Of a stretch of DNA of 64,000 nucleotides, positions 9,960-21,300 are shown in pieces (position 1 is the stretch's first letter; every line of letters starts with the position of its first letter). The stretch lies in contig JAYKYS010000006.1 of assembly GCA_036924285.1 (NCBI GenBank), positions 31,098,001 to 31,162,000 of the forward strand, read 5' to 3'. The translations under genes were made by a program, and so were the position numbers. The DNA is from Asterella californica. Its lineage: Eukaryota; Streptophyta; Marchantiopsida; Marchantiales; Aytoniaceae. The notes under the pieces were generated by a model. It saw only the letters and a program-made list of their open reading frames with translations. It made no database searches and was not told the DNA's origin.

Positions 9960-12590
9960 CTGTTGACAGCGACAGTAAGGGGGAACTTATTTAGGACCGA
10001 CGAGCCTCGAGCCGACAGTTTAGAACCATGCGCACATACGGGAATGTTAACTACAATCAAAGGCGCGAGCTGGAAGGAAATTCTACTCTAAAGCGCATGG
10101 ACAAGAGAGCTCCTAGCAATTTTATTCGAAGTTAAAAGAGGAACGCGGAAAGGCGCAAACGGGAACAACTGTAACCGCTTAAGGGAAACGCGTACCAGTT
10201 GTCGGCCTGAGTGCGAGGCTCCAGCCGAAGCTGCCTCCCTGTATGGTGATGACAATCATCAGAGAAGCCAATGGGCAATGGGCAATGGTCATGAGAGCAA
10301 GTACAACTCAAAAGGCTCATCTCTCGGTTGATCTTCATATTCAAATTGCGATTTCCAGCACAAAGACTCAGCAATAATTGACATGTAATACAACTCAAAA
10401 GGCTCATCTCTCGGTTGACCTTTATATCCAAATTGCGGTTTCCAGCACAAATACTCAGCAATAATTGACACTTACTGACCTCTCTGCGGGTTTAATATGC
10501 ATTTTGGAGGAATCTCACATCCACCACTCGACCGAAAGTAGACCTCAGAAGTGAGAAGAGTCTGCGCACAACGAAGAAGATTTTAAGCTCGGTAACCGCT
10601 TCGAGTTTGCAAAACTTCCCGATACCTATCTAAACTTCTGTCTGTTGTATCCATCTATTGTACCCATCGCACTGACTGTGAACGTGTGAAGGAAGTATGC
10701 ATCCCATATCCGCGTTCTTTTTAACAAGGAGTGACGAACTGCATCGCGGAATAAGCTTGCTGATCTTGTGGCGCTCCCGGAACAGAGTCACAGGACCACC
10801 TAGTATCATTTATAACCTGGAGTGGAGATTCTGTTCACTAGTAAGAGAGACCTATAGCTTCATGGATATAGCTCGAACACTTAATAATCCTCGCCGACTT
10901 CTACGGTGGATTAACCCCAGCTAAAATGCCCTGGTGCCATTGTCTGCAAGTACGAACAAGCTCCTGCACGATCATGCTCCTTGTAGCTCAGCCACCAGGT
11001 TAGCTACACGTTACAACAAATATTGACGAAGGACACAAATCGGCATCACTCTCTCGCACCATTGATTCCTGTATGTAGTCGTCGCTGCCACTGGCCTCTT
11101 ATGCTCAAATCCAAACAAGGTTACTATCGAAAATACTTACCGAGTGGCCAGTACCAGACTTCCTGTCGCGTGAACTGACTACGTAGAACTAAAACCAATG
11201 TAGCGCAGCGACTGCAGCATCTACATACTAGTGGTGAACATCTACTGCATCTCAGTGCGCATATAGGCCTCGAGGATCATCAAAAATCTGAAAATTCATT
11301 AGCTTCCGGGAGACTTACATGTTTGCAGATTCAATCGACGAAGCAGATCGATGATCAATGATCTTCCGGATGCAGATGATCAATGAACTTCCGTAACACG
11401 AAAACACGTAGGGAGAACTTGGCAAAGCACCACTCCAATCCGACACTCCTCGACTGGGACCTTGAGTAACGAAAGGTCAATCAATCTCTACCGCACTCTT
11501 CGACACAGCGCCTAGAATTAAGGGGTGAAACCGATCAGTCTATTCGCTTGGAAGGGGCCAGGTGCCACATAATTCTCAGAAAGATAACTTCACCTCTCTC
11601 ATCAAGGAGGCAACTCTGATGTATCATATTGCACGAGACGGATATCGTACGTGGGATGAGAAAAAGGCAGCAATGGGGAAACTGTCAGTGACCTCGCAAC
11701 ACGGAATTTGTCCCTGGAAATGAAGTAGTAGGAAGCAAGACATTGTTACAATGGTGGTGACTTGACCCATGTAACCAAAATTTGAATCTCCGAGATGAGA
11801 GCATAGTATTCCAATGGGCGGGAGGGACTGAGGAAGGGTTTCACAAACACGACCCCACCACTCGATCTCTTCTCTTCTTCTCCTATCTACACAAACCTTG
11901 GCAGCATGTGGCCTCTGCATTGATTGCAGGCACATCGTTTTCAAAATTCCTCCGCTTCCTAACCTCGCGGTTCTGGCCTGTACTTCTCCTCTGCGCTCGG
12001 TGGGCCCCATTTACATCCACTTTGGAACAGCGGCCCGGAAAGTCCTCTAGTGAATCGGGCAATTTCCGATGGTTCTAATTAATGCGGAACTTTTAAATTC
12101 ATGGCCCGTTACCGACAACTTATGATCGCAACCGGATACTCTCCGGGGACAATGAATTTCGACTCGAAGTAGTGGTTTATTTGGGACAGTCAATCTTACG
12201 TAGTTGACATACGTAATTACGTTGTCGTGTTGTTAATTGTTGTGTCGTTATCAATGTTTTCATGTATTTTATTTCGTTGATTGATAAGATTAAAACTCTT
12301 GAGAATTTATTTGGTATATGTGTCAAAGTACGATATCATGGACGAGATTATGGCATGGCTTACATGCTATGTCTGTGGCCAGTCTTGATTGCTAACGACG
12401 TTGAAACATTGTCCATTGTCAATAACCATGTTCTATCAATTTTTATTTACTTTAGTTAGGACAAAAAAACTTAAAAAATATTTTCTCTCAGGTAAGGTCA
12501 CCTGAAATTTAGCGCAACCTCTTGTTTTCATCGCAATTTCAGTTGCATAAAAGTAGCCATGTCCAAGTTCAATATTTTTGAAAATTAGTC
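9960..12590. other. Intergenic stretch, possible upstream part of the Ser/Thr-Pro gene
   Basis: Missing 5' exons of the minus-strand gene may lie in 9.96-10.6 kb, but none could be supported. A short tandem repeat lies at 10301-10474. From 10.5 to 12.6 kb only short, non-overlapping open frames occur on both strands, with no recognisable domain or consistent splice signals. Confidence 0.35.
10301..10474. repeat. Tandem repeat, two 87-bp units
   Basis: The two units (10301-10387 and 10388-10474) share TACAACTCAAAAGGCTCATC, TCTCGGTTGA and AGCAATAATTGACA blocks, with roughly 90% identity. The period is 87 bases, a multiple of three, so a minus-strand frame reads the same peptide twice. That is a product of the duplication, not evidence of a gene. 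A shorter doublet, GGGCAATGGGCAATGG, sits just to the left. Confidence 0.85.
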
Positions 12591-12599
12591 TACACTTGT

Positions 12600-13210
12600 G
12601 TCCGAGGGAGTGTATCACGGCAGGTATGATGCGGGGCTCGGCGGAGGACTTCTCATCTCGCACTCGTCAATTTATCTTATTGCTTCTTTGCTCTTCGCTG
12701 CGGAGGTCTGTCAATGTTCGACTGCAGGGATCGACGGATCGTTCATGAATACGAGTTCTCTTGACATTCGTGGTTTATGACGTCAATTTCTCGACGAAAA
12801 GTGGACTATTTGTAGCGGGGGTTGACGATGGATTGCGAAGATCAGTGCGGTGCGAGTCATTTCATTTTCACTTTCGTCATCATTGTGGTGATGGTCAACT
12901 TTCATGAACACGAGTCCTCGTTGTCATTTGGTCTTTATGACGTCGAATTATGGAGGAGAGGCAGACATCACGAGAGATCGGACGAGAAAATAATGCGAGA
13001 GATCGGCTACATGAAGACGATAAGAGATCGACGGAGGATTTCTTCGTGCGGAGGACCATTTCATTTTTACTTTCATCTTCACCGCGGTGATGGTCGACCT
13101 TCATGGACATGACTCCTCCTACTCATTTGGTCTTTACGACGTGGAATTATCGAGAGAAAGCGGACATCGCGAGAGATTGGACAAGAAAAGACTCGGAGGA
13201 TGAGCACTCA
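12600..13210. repeat. Diverged tandem repeat, period about 199 bp, up to three units
   Basis: Two clear units start at about 12859 and 13058. Both carry a TTTCATTTT(C/T)ACTTTC start, then GTGATGGTC, TCATTTGGTCTTTA(T/C)GACGT and a GACATC(A/G)CGAGAGAT block. A third, more diverged unit precedes them at about 12660-12840, recognisable by TCATGAATACGAGTTCTC and GGTTTATGACGTC. Identity of the two clear units is roughly 80%, so this duplication is older than the one at 7.2-8.2 kb. Open frames through it are short and no protein family was recognised. Confidence 0.75.
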
Positions 13211-13880
13211 TTTGACATATTGGCACGTCCAATTCTCAACGGATGTGATTTTTTCTATCATACCGTTTCTCGTCAATTCTTATGGTATCGACGTAACACG
13301 CCATATCTTCTTCTCTCAGATAACGACAGGGACGAGATTTCGATGAGACGGACTCCGCTGCGGAGAAATCAGCAACGTATGAAAGATAAGTGCCTTTAAC
13401 CCTTAACTTCTAATGTTTTTCCCTCTTCTGGCTTCTGTCATATCGCTTCTCTGTTTAGCTATTCATTCTGTATAATGTACATTTGTCTTCATGTCGCAGT
13501 CATGGTCTGCTGCCGATGATGAACAAATCCTTTTTTCAGTACCTACCACTCCACCAACAGTCGACGTAGAGTCCAGGTTTATCTTAGACGATATCCATGC
13601 ACAATGCTTCCATACTCAGTCACATCCTTGCGTTCTTGATAGACTGCATCTTCCAGTTAGCTTGCCACCCTATCCTCTTATCACTGCATGTTGTCTTTCT
13701 TTCGATGACGTACTGTATCGAGACAGAGACAACATTTACACTGGTTTAGAATATTGTTCGGACCCTCCACAATTCCTTCTACCAGCGTTAGATTACGTTA
13801 TAATCTCTCTTACCTAGATGAATAAATCTGTAAAGATAGTGCACAGTTGAACGTTTACTATCACCTTCGTGGACAAAAAA
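13211..13880. other. Stretch with no recognised gene
   Basis: A plus-strand open frame of 108 codons (13491-13817) sits behind a plausible acceptor (TTCATGTCGCAG), but the peptide shows no recognisable motif and no partner exons. It may be chance. Confidence 0.3.
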
Positions 13881-14309
13881 GGCTGGATAACTAAACATCT
13901 GAAACCGTCTGTCTTGCAAGTACAGCAAAAGTACGTCTTGGAAATAAGAGAAAAATCGGTATGGCCCAGCTAAAAGTACAAACACAAACTCTTCAAACAA
14001 GCCAGAAATCACATCACCTTCAGGTAGAACCCCTGCACGCCACAACTCTGATATCTGTTTCACCATTCATCTTTTCGTATTTTCTCTCATGTCTTCAACT
14101 CTTGTAAATTGACTCCACCCATCGTTCTCAAACATCAGCAATCCAGACTACCAACTCTGTACATTGCATATGTCTCCGAGCCCTTGTACATATCTCGCTT
14201 TTGATCGTTCTACCTTGTGTACCAACTCTAACGGGATCTCAGCAGTAGGTTCTACACCCATGTCTTCTCGCTTTACAAGAGTGGATTGCGAAAATCTTTA
14301 CATCTCTTC

Positions 14310-14944
14310 GTCCGAGAATCTCTAAAGATTTGTCGATTGCGCTCATGTCTTGAACGAATAGTCAAAAATTGTACTGAGTACTTGTCATCAGGACTTCAAA
14401 CTCTGACATAATGAGACCCATCGTTCATCATCTTTGTCTCCATTCGAACAGCGGTGATGTATGGTTGGTCTAGTATGACAGGATAGGAGACAAACGACTG
14501 TATAAAGAAATGCTGATCAACCTCTCCAATCCTTACACATATATTTGGACAAGCTCCGTACAACTCACTCTTTGAATTGTTAGCAGCACAGAGTATCCAA
14601 CCATGGTTTCTCTCGATTGATCATTGTCTCTTCTCATACACCTCCTTGGAAATGATGTTAATTTCCGACTCGTGATCCACAAGTGCAGGTACCGGTTTAG
14701 AAAATCCTTCAAGTCGAACATGCGTCTTTGTTGTCGCTCGTGCCCAGTGCTTCTGTTTGAAATCGATGTCTGTGCTTGATCTATCCTCCTTAAACTCTTC
14801 ATCTTCATTCTCAACAACAGCAGGACCAGCAACCCATGCTTCATACTTATCATCTCTACCAATAGCATCTACTGCTCCAACCATCTGACTACCTACTTGT
14901 TCAGCCAACACTTGTCTCTTTCTCTTCATGATGTCAATTATCAA
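14310..14944 (-). pseudogene. Retropepsin (aspartic protease) domain of remnant A
   Basis: The frame begins with the MKRKRQVLAEQVGSQM linker and reaches the protease core at VPALVDHESEINIISKEVYE. The catalytic triplet expected as D-T/S-G is D-H-E here; the sister copy at 63 kb has D-H-G. After a frame break near 14620 the domain continues in another frame with NHGWILCAANN, ELYGACPN, YPVILDQPYITAVRMETK and a VQFLTIRS tail, matching the right-hand element segment by segment. Retropepsins cut the gag-pol polyprotein. With the conserved Gly gone and the frame broken, this copy cannot be active. Confidence 0.8.
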
Positions 14945-15089
14945 CTCATGAAATTCTCTCTTTGCGATAGTGCTGGAAGCGAACTCCTTATTCCTCCTCT
15001 TCCAAAATATGTGCTCAAGGGTTGTCCAGTGACGGTTAGATACAACTTGTTATTATGATAATTGATTATGCCCGCTCGCAAGACAATCG

Positions 15090-16255
15090 CTAAGTCTTGA
15101 CAGTCTCCTCTCTGAGATGATCTGGACTGTCGCACCAAATACATCTCTTGGTAAAGGTTCCACCTACAAGTCGAGCACCTGGTGCGACTGGTTGTTGGTC
15201 TTTTCTCAAATCAGCCATCTCAACTCTCAAATCTCTCAAATGTTGAGTGAGCTCTTCAATCAAGTTATTCTGATTTCGGTTCTCAACAGGTCGTTGCTGC
15301 TGTCTAGGTCTTCTTTGTGTTGGGATAGGCACTACAGGCGCTTGAGGAACCACTACAGGTGCTTGAAGAATAACTATAGGTGCCTGAGGTATTATCTGAG
15401 ATATTATAGGAGGAACTATTGGGAGTTGAGGAGCTACTCTTTGTTCTGGCAAGGTTTCTAGCTGTACTACCATCCTACCACGACGTTGTCTAGCAAGAGT
15501 AGATACTACTTCTTCCACTCTCCTCCAATCAAATGTAACTCTCCCTTCAGCTCCACGATTAGCTAACATGAAACAAAGTCTGTCTACTGTGAACTCATCT
15601 AGAGCACCTAAGAACAACTCTGTCTTCCTAGCATCCAGCTTCAACCTCTCTAGACCAGAAAGTTGAGAGTACCTCTTCTCAAATTCACAAATCACCTCAT
15701 TCAGTCTCATGGAACGTCTAGGCTGACGTTCTATCCAATCCATGAGGGTTCTTCTAGTGACTCTTTCAGAATCTTCTTCCAGGAACTCTTCTCTCAGTGC
15801 ATGTTCAAACAGAGTCCATCCACCTAGATGTCTCCTTTGTATAATTCTCACCTTCTCTCTCAATTCAGGAATAACAATCAACTCAAAGCTCAAAATTACA
15901 TCAACTTCAGGTGCTCATCCATCTCACCCACATACTCCCGCAGGTACCCAATAACGTCTCTTTCATCAAATCGTCCACATCGATCAACAACTGCTTATAA
16001 CGTCTTTGTGGATTTTTGCTCAGCTCCTCCAATTGCAGGTTGCTGCTGAATCAAGGCAGCCAACGCCTGAAGAATCTGAGATGTGTCTATAGAAGGCTGT
16101 GCTGTTGCTGTTGAAACTACCGTAGGTCCTCCTTGAGAGTCAATCCTATCTTGATCATTACTTTCATGAACAGAAGCACCTTGAGCAGCAGCCACACCCT
16201 GTACGACAACACTATGATCCATTTTCTCACTCAATTTAATCATCCTCCAAATCAA
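15090..16255 (-). pseudogene. Gag of remnant A
   Basis: The N-terminal part (15995-16255) starts at an ATG at 16255 and is rich in Q, A and T (SQILQALAALIQQQP). A frame break follows. Between about 15905 and 15985 another frame gives FDERDVIGYLREYVGEMDEH. The main body (15090-15893) has the retrotransposon-gag look: a W-x-x-FE helix, DWIERQPR, FEKRYSQLSGLERLKLDARK, FLGALDEFTVDRLCFML and FDWRRVEEVV. A Pro/Gln-rich spacer and a basic QRRPRQQQRP stretch come next. It ends in a zinc knuckle CIWCDSPDHLREE whose fourth ligand Cys is replaced. Gag forms the cytoplasmic particle and binds RNA. This copy is non-functional. Confidence 0.8.
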
Positions 16256-16361
16256 TCATCCCAATAGCTCTTAGTGGAAGCACCAGACGTCGTGGTGAGA
16301 GGGTCGGTCTGTCTATCGGTAGCCACAATCGATCTATCGAAGTTGAATAGTGACGGAATCG

Positions 16362-16440
16362 GAGTAGAAAGCAGCTGTAACGTGAGTAGAAAGCAGCTGT
16401 AACGCGAGTAGAAAGCAGCTGTAACGCGAGTAGAAGCAGC
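16362..16440. repeat. Minisatellite, 22-bp unit, about 3.6 copies
   Basis: The unit GAGTAGAAAGCAGCTGTAACGC repeats three full times with one T/C change, then breaks into a shortened copy. It lies 74 bp beyond the inferred 5' LTR end of remnant A and so probably inside that LTR. The related element at 57.5 kb also carries a minisatellite near the same LTR end. Confidence 0.85.
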
Positions 16441-18630
16441 CAACACTTGTAATTTTCGTTGTGTACAGTATATGTAATAACAGCACGTAGTCCATGTTAT
16501 TTTCAGCATGTACAGAGCCCATGTAGAAGATCACTTTCACTTTCACTGCTGTAGAGGGTCGCTTCTCCACAACATGTACAGTTACTGCGGCATAAATACC
16601 AAACATTGTGTTTAGAGGAATGCGGAGTATATGCTTTCGAGCACGATTTATCTTCTGGTTGTCAAGAATAAAAGTTTTTTTTACAATGCATAAGAGCCTT
16701 GTGTGGCAGTAATTTTTGTTTGTCCAAACGGCTGATTTCAAGGAGCAGAGACCAGGTACTCCACGCTGTCATTTTGATCGTCCAGAACCACCCAAGCCTG
16801 AACGCTATTGGCCGACCGCTGTAAATAAGACGTTAAACCGAAAAATAATAACCTGCAAAATGGCACTTTCAGCCGCAAGGTGAAATATGCATACTACGGT
16901 CCAGGTAAATCACATCTTGAATCAGTATTGGAGGTGCTACAAGTAGACGCCGTTCTGGCTAATCACACTCACATATATTATTGCTGGGTTGTAAGTGGAA
17001 TTTTCCATTGTGCTGTTCCTGATGGTGGTATTTCTTCCGCTGTCTCCCTCTGATTCTTTGATTCATGGATTCATGTGTCCAAGATTCTCGTCCTCGTCAG
17101 AAACCTCACTGCATTGCAGACACACCGGAATAATAGTGAGAGAGAATTTACTGACTTTACACATGTACATAATAGCTTCTCGTTGTAAGTCAGAGAACAT
17201 ATATCAAAGATGAATCATTTAAGTGCTAACATTTCATGTACAAGCTAGAAAGCGTCCCCTCTGATTAACTTCCTATACAAACTATAAAGTTTTCCTTCAC
17301 AGATGAAGTGATAACCAAGCGAACGAAGAAAATGCCACCAATGATCTCTCGCAATCTATAATGTAATCTGAGTTCATGTTCAAATTCACGATTATCTTCT
17401 CAGACTGAACTTCACCATCATCGAGCTTTGTTGTACCTGCACACGTGAAATCAAATTCCACGTAAGCATTATTTGCCAACATGTCAATAAAAACATATTC
17501 AATCGGAGGTCTGGCCAAGCAATACATTTAGCGCAAGGGCCCGACCGAGTAAGACTTTAGGCGCCTGGATCCGGTCAAGTAAATAACTGGTTATTACGAA
17601 ATATCAAACATATCATCGTATAAAGAAAAACAAAGTTAATTATAGCGACTGTAAACTCATTTTACTATAATATAGAAAATGATACGAGATATTTGTGTAG
17701 ATATTGTGATAGAATTTACATTTTACGTCCCTCCTCGAACATAATGTAACTAATATCATAGTATGATAATTGCATGCAAATGTGAAACATGCACTTCTGG
17801 CCAAAGAGAAGACGAAGGCAAATTATTACACAGCCCAGAAAATTATCATAAACGATTGGTTGGCAACTGGATTCAGAAAAGTTTAGGGAAAATTATATTG
17901 GACACAATATGAAACATGGAATAAAAGGTAGACTTTAGAACAAACGTTTAAACTGACAACACCGCTGAAATAAACTTTTAAATTTAAATATATAAAATAA
18001 CAATTTTCTGTAAACATGAGTACTATACTTGTTACGGAAAAGAGGAAGAACCATAAGTGAAGTACCTAGAAGAACTCTCATGTTTTCATAAAGATCTTCC
18101 ATCGAAGAGTAATTGAATTTAATTTAAAACTTCATTTATTTCTTAACCCTTCCTCTTGGAAGGGTTAGGACATAAATTAAAGGGAGTGCATATTTCCCCT
18201 CATCCAAGTTTGGAAGAGGTGAATAATATGCACGTTCCTCGATTTCATCATTGTGTGAAAGGAAAACAAAATTGAGTTTAACTTTTTCTGTATTTTCTCA
18301 TTTCCAACAGCAGGACGTGTCCCATAGAAATATTAGGACCTTACAACAAAACCATCTATGAGTGTTATATCCTTTTAAAATAAATGTTTTCATGGCATAT
18401 ATTGCGAATCTCATTTTCCTTTGCTCCGTGAAAACTTGTCTGCTGCTAATCGATGTGCCCTAACCGCATATGTTTGTCGATCACGGGCCAAGGTTTGAAC
18501 CTTGCACCTCACACCGGAGAGACACTGATGAGTTCATACACGAAGATTATTATGAGAACTATGATAGAAACTTTGAAATTTAGTTGCAGAGAAACAAGAA
18601 AAGTCTTTCATCTACATATTCAGGGGATCT
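16441..18630. other. Stretch with no recognised gene; one small hairpin
   Basis: Open frames are short on both strands and show no recognisable domains. The first few hundred bases may be LTR sequence of remnant A. A perfect hairpin lies at 18144-18167: 10-bp arms TAACCCTTCC and GGAAGGGTTA around a 4-base loop, followed by purine/pyrimidine-biased DNA. Confidence 0.4.
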
Positions 18631-18864
18631 TTGGCACAAGTAACCAAGTCAAAGGAGTTGCAAGATGTGCGTATGTCTATGAATGATCAGAGAATCGAGG
18701 ATGCACGGAGCAGGAGCCAGCTAGCGGTCTTTTCTGTACCAACATTGAAGAATTTTTGTCGATTGAATGCTCTTCCTCTAGACGGTTCAAAGATAGTGCT
18801 TGTGAATCGAATGGATTGGAACGAGAACATTCGTCGAGAGATAGTAGCAGTTTATCCACGCTGA
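18631..18864 (+). pseudogene. Fragment resembling a SAP domain
   Basis: This 77-codon frame contains FSVPTLKNFCRLNALPLDG followed by SKIVLVNRM at residues 34-61. That matches the SAP helix-turn-helix pattern: a hydrophobic helix, LK.(F/Y), N..PLDG.K and L(V/I).R(M/L). SAP motifs bind AT-rich DNA and occur at the ends of nuclear proteins such as Ku70. The preceding residues are charged (RIEDARSRSQ). The frame follows a possible acceptor (CTACATATTCAG, ending near 18617). No other exons were found, so it is most likely a relic or a single exon of an unresolved gene. The SAP assignment rests on pattern only. Confidence 0.25.
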
Positions 18865-19799
18865 CAAAATGATAGTAGATAGTATCAACCGTTGACGATC
18901 AGCAACAAATAGAGTTCTTGTGCGTCGAACAATGGCATGGAAAGATGAACTTAGACAGCGTATTTTTTGATACTGATAATGGGTAAATAAAATTATTTCT
19001 TTATATTTTGGTTTTACAAGTATCATTTCCATGTGAAACATGCATCTTTGTATCTTCATGTAATGTAAATCTTTTATTTTAAACTTTAATTTTTACAGCC
19101 TTGTTTTAAAATTAACATACTTCATTTTTTCATCTATATCTTGAAATTTACCTGATGTCTTCTGATTTTTCCGTTTGCCTTTTCTTTCTACAGTTCCAAT
19201 AATTAAAGCGGATATTCTCATCAAGTGCTGGTAAAGCTCTCATGAATCTGGGGAGATAGTTGTTCGGTAGACGTGACACTTACAAACTTATAACCCGCAT
19301 TGTTATAGTCCGCATTGTGCTGTCTCGATATGATGTCGACCACCAAGTTATATATCTTGTCCTTGTGAAACAACACTCTCAATCTCGTGGGTGAAAATGG
19401 GAGGAAGTAATGCCTTGGAGCTAGGCACTTGTCTCAACATGATTGCAAGTTGATTTGGGGCTTGAAAGATATCTTTTCAAGGTTCAAGTATGATGCAATA
19501 GTAGGATCATTCGTCTGAACAACGGCATGTACATGCGCCTAGGGACATCTTTTTACATTGCCAAGTAGCTTAGATTATCACCGGGCCTTACGAGTCCATG
19601 CACACATTTGTCCTTGGAATTACGACCGTTCAATTCAGATTCAACAACCTTGCATTGTATGAAGCAACTAACAGCTGCATGTTTGATAATAGCTATTCTG
19701 GTTTCGCATCTGGAGCCTCTGTCGACATGTGGAAGAAAGTGGTCAAGAAAGCAGAGGCTCAAATGAATATACGAGAAGGTCAGGAATAGAGACAAAAGC

Positions 19800-20400
19800 T
19801 TGGGAGAATGAGCGAAGACTTACCATAAGCAGAAATAAAAACCATGTCTGTCTTTCTTCAACCTCGTAACCAATGTAACGTCAGCGGAATTGAATCCATG
19901 AAACACATGTCTGGGTTGACATTTCACATGCGCTGCACAAGCAACTCCTGGACCCGCTAGTCGAGATGCAGCTAATACAGATGCAATGAAGATGTCACGA
20001 AAGATAAAACATGCAAAAATAAAATGAAACTTACTCTTTGAAGCCAACAAATTCCTCTCCAAGAGATGACCAAGTAACCTTCACAACTCTCTCTAACGAC
20101 TCAGGTAACTGAGTTTGATTTCTATATGCAAGACAAAAAGCTATAGCCCTATAACTTGAAACATTTTTTGTGATAGGTTGATCTCTGTGTAAGATGCTAC
20201 CGCACATGCCAACAGTGGTACCTCGTCGTCAAAACCAACTTGCATATCAGTCCATTGGGAGACCTCTAGATATGCCTCAGAGAACACATGAAACTCTGAT
20301 CGAATTTGCTCAAGAGTCACCAAGATGAGAAAACTCCTCCCCTGACAATCCAAAACTCCTCCCCTGACAACCCAATGGTCAAGTGCCCCCCTTCTCATCG
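19800..20400 (-). other. Possible exons of an unresolved minus-strand gene
   Basis: Two strong splice donors occur on the minus strand: AAAGA|GTAAGTTT (near 20036) and TTATG|GTAAGTCT (near 19825). A possible acceptor TCTGTATTAG (near 19975) precedes a frame with GPGVACAAHVKCQPRHVF and ADVTLVTRLKKDRHG. Further upstream a frame reads SQWTDMQVGFDDEVPLLACA. However, the phases of the first donor and that acceptor do not agree in the open frame, and an intervening intron would be only 35 bases long. I recognise no family. It may be a decayed gene or a wrong model. Confidence 0.2.
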
Positions 20401-20814
20401 AAGAATTGCTGTATGACGGGTTTCTATTGTCTTAGACTCAACCATGACTGCAGAGAGCAGATACGACTAAAAGGATTACAATGAACTCACCACAACGACT
20501 CTTCACCAGTCAAGAAAGCACTATGTATACAAGAAACCGTCACCAAGAAGTCACTACGAACTAAAAAGAAGTCACTTGAGCTCCATGTGAATCAATCGTC
20601 AAGAAATCATTGTGTGCAAGCCACTAACATAGACAGCCAACCATCCTCAGCCAGCCTAGCAAAGAGCGAGAAATGATGCATGAAATGAGCGAGCAAAGAT
20701 GCATGAGCATTCTTTTCCTCCATCATCTCTCTCACTCGATCCGCCTCCTAATACACATCAGTCAAAATAGCCCACCATGCGAACTGTGATCGAAGAAAAT
20801 CAAAAGGAAGAACT

Positions 20815-21300
20815 CGGCAGTCGAAATGAAATTCCAAACGAGAAAGCACAATGAGAAAGCACCCATTGAACCTAAACTTCCTGCCGTCAACTTCACCAAA
20901 AAGAAACCCAATGAGACTCGCTAGCTCGCTAGCTCGCTAAACAGAAAGCTTAAATCTTCCTGCCACCAACTCCACCGAAATCAAAAGTCCAACGAGAAAG
21001 CACCTAAATCGAAAGCCTACCGAGAAAGCACTCGAAAACAACAATGAGAAAACACAACAAGAAAGCGCTCATTGAAGCCTAAACTTCCTACTGCCAACTC
21101 CACCGAAAGAAAGTCCAATGAGACTCGTAATTTGCGAACTTGCTAAACAGAAAGCCCCAACTTCATGTTGCCAACTCCCCGAAATCGAAAGCCCAACGAG
21201 AAAGCACCGAAATCGAAAGCCCACCGAGAAAGCACCAAATCTTCAACGAGAAAGCACTCGAGGACAACAACGAGAAAGCACTCGAGAAATATCCAAGACG
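20815..21300. repeat. Purine-rich tandem repeat, two units of about 206 bp
   Basis: Unit 1 starts near 20864 and unit 2 near 21070. Both contain CATTGAA(G)CCTAAACTTCCT, CAA(C)TCCACCGAAA, CAATGAGACTCG and GCTAAACAGAAAG in the same order. Inside and beyond each unit a shorter motif, (A/G)CGAGAAAGCAC, recurs at least eight times at irregular spacing, and GCTAGCTC is tripled near 20925. Open frames across this region simply read the repeat. No function was recognised. Confidence 0.75.

Larger units (their letters stand above)
13890..16287 (-). mobile_element. Ty3/gypsy remnant A: gag, protease and start of pol
   Basis: This is the same family as the element at 57.5-64 kb and has the same orientation. 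Reading on the minus strand it carries a gag N-terminus, the gag body with a broken zinc knuckle, a linker, a retropepsin domain and the first part of pol. Homology to the right-hand element can be followed down to about 13.9 kb, where ISGLFEEF matches ISGVYQEF at 62.4 kb; the RT, RNase H, integrase and 3' LTR are missing. A tRNA-primer-like TGG is read on the minus strand at 16283-16285. Two bases beyond, an ACGACG end (16288-16293) approximates the inverse of the family LTR start TGTCGT, so a degraded 5' LTR may extend upward from 16288. Several frameshifts and stops make it inactive. Confidence 0.8.

Noticed and set aside
10132..10471. Two overlapping minus-strand frames with a repeated Cys/Asn-rich peptide
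   Set aside because: Both read through the same 87-bp tandem duplication in different frames; no independent coding evidence.
18485..18510. Minus-strand sequence resembling a tRNA T-arm (GGTTCAAACC)
   Set aside because: The stem does not pair with a 7-base loop and no anticodon or D-arm lies at the right distance.
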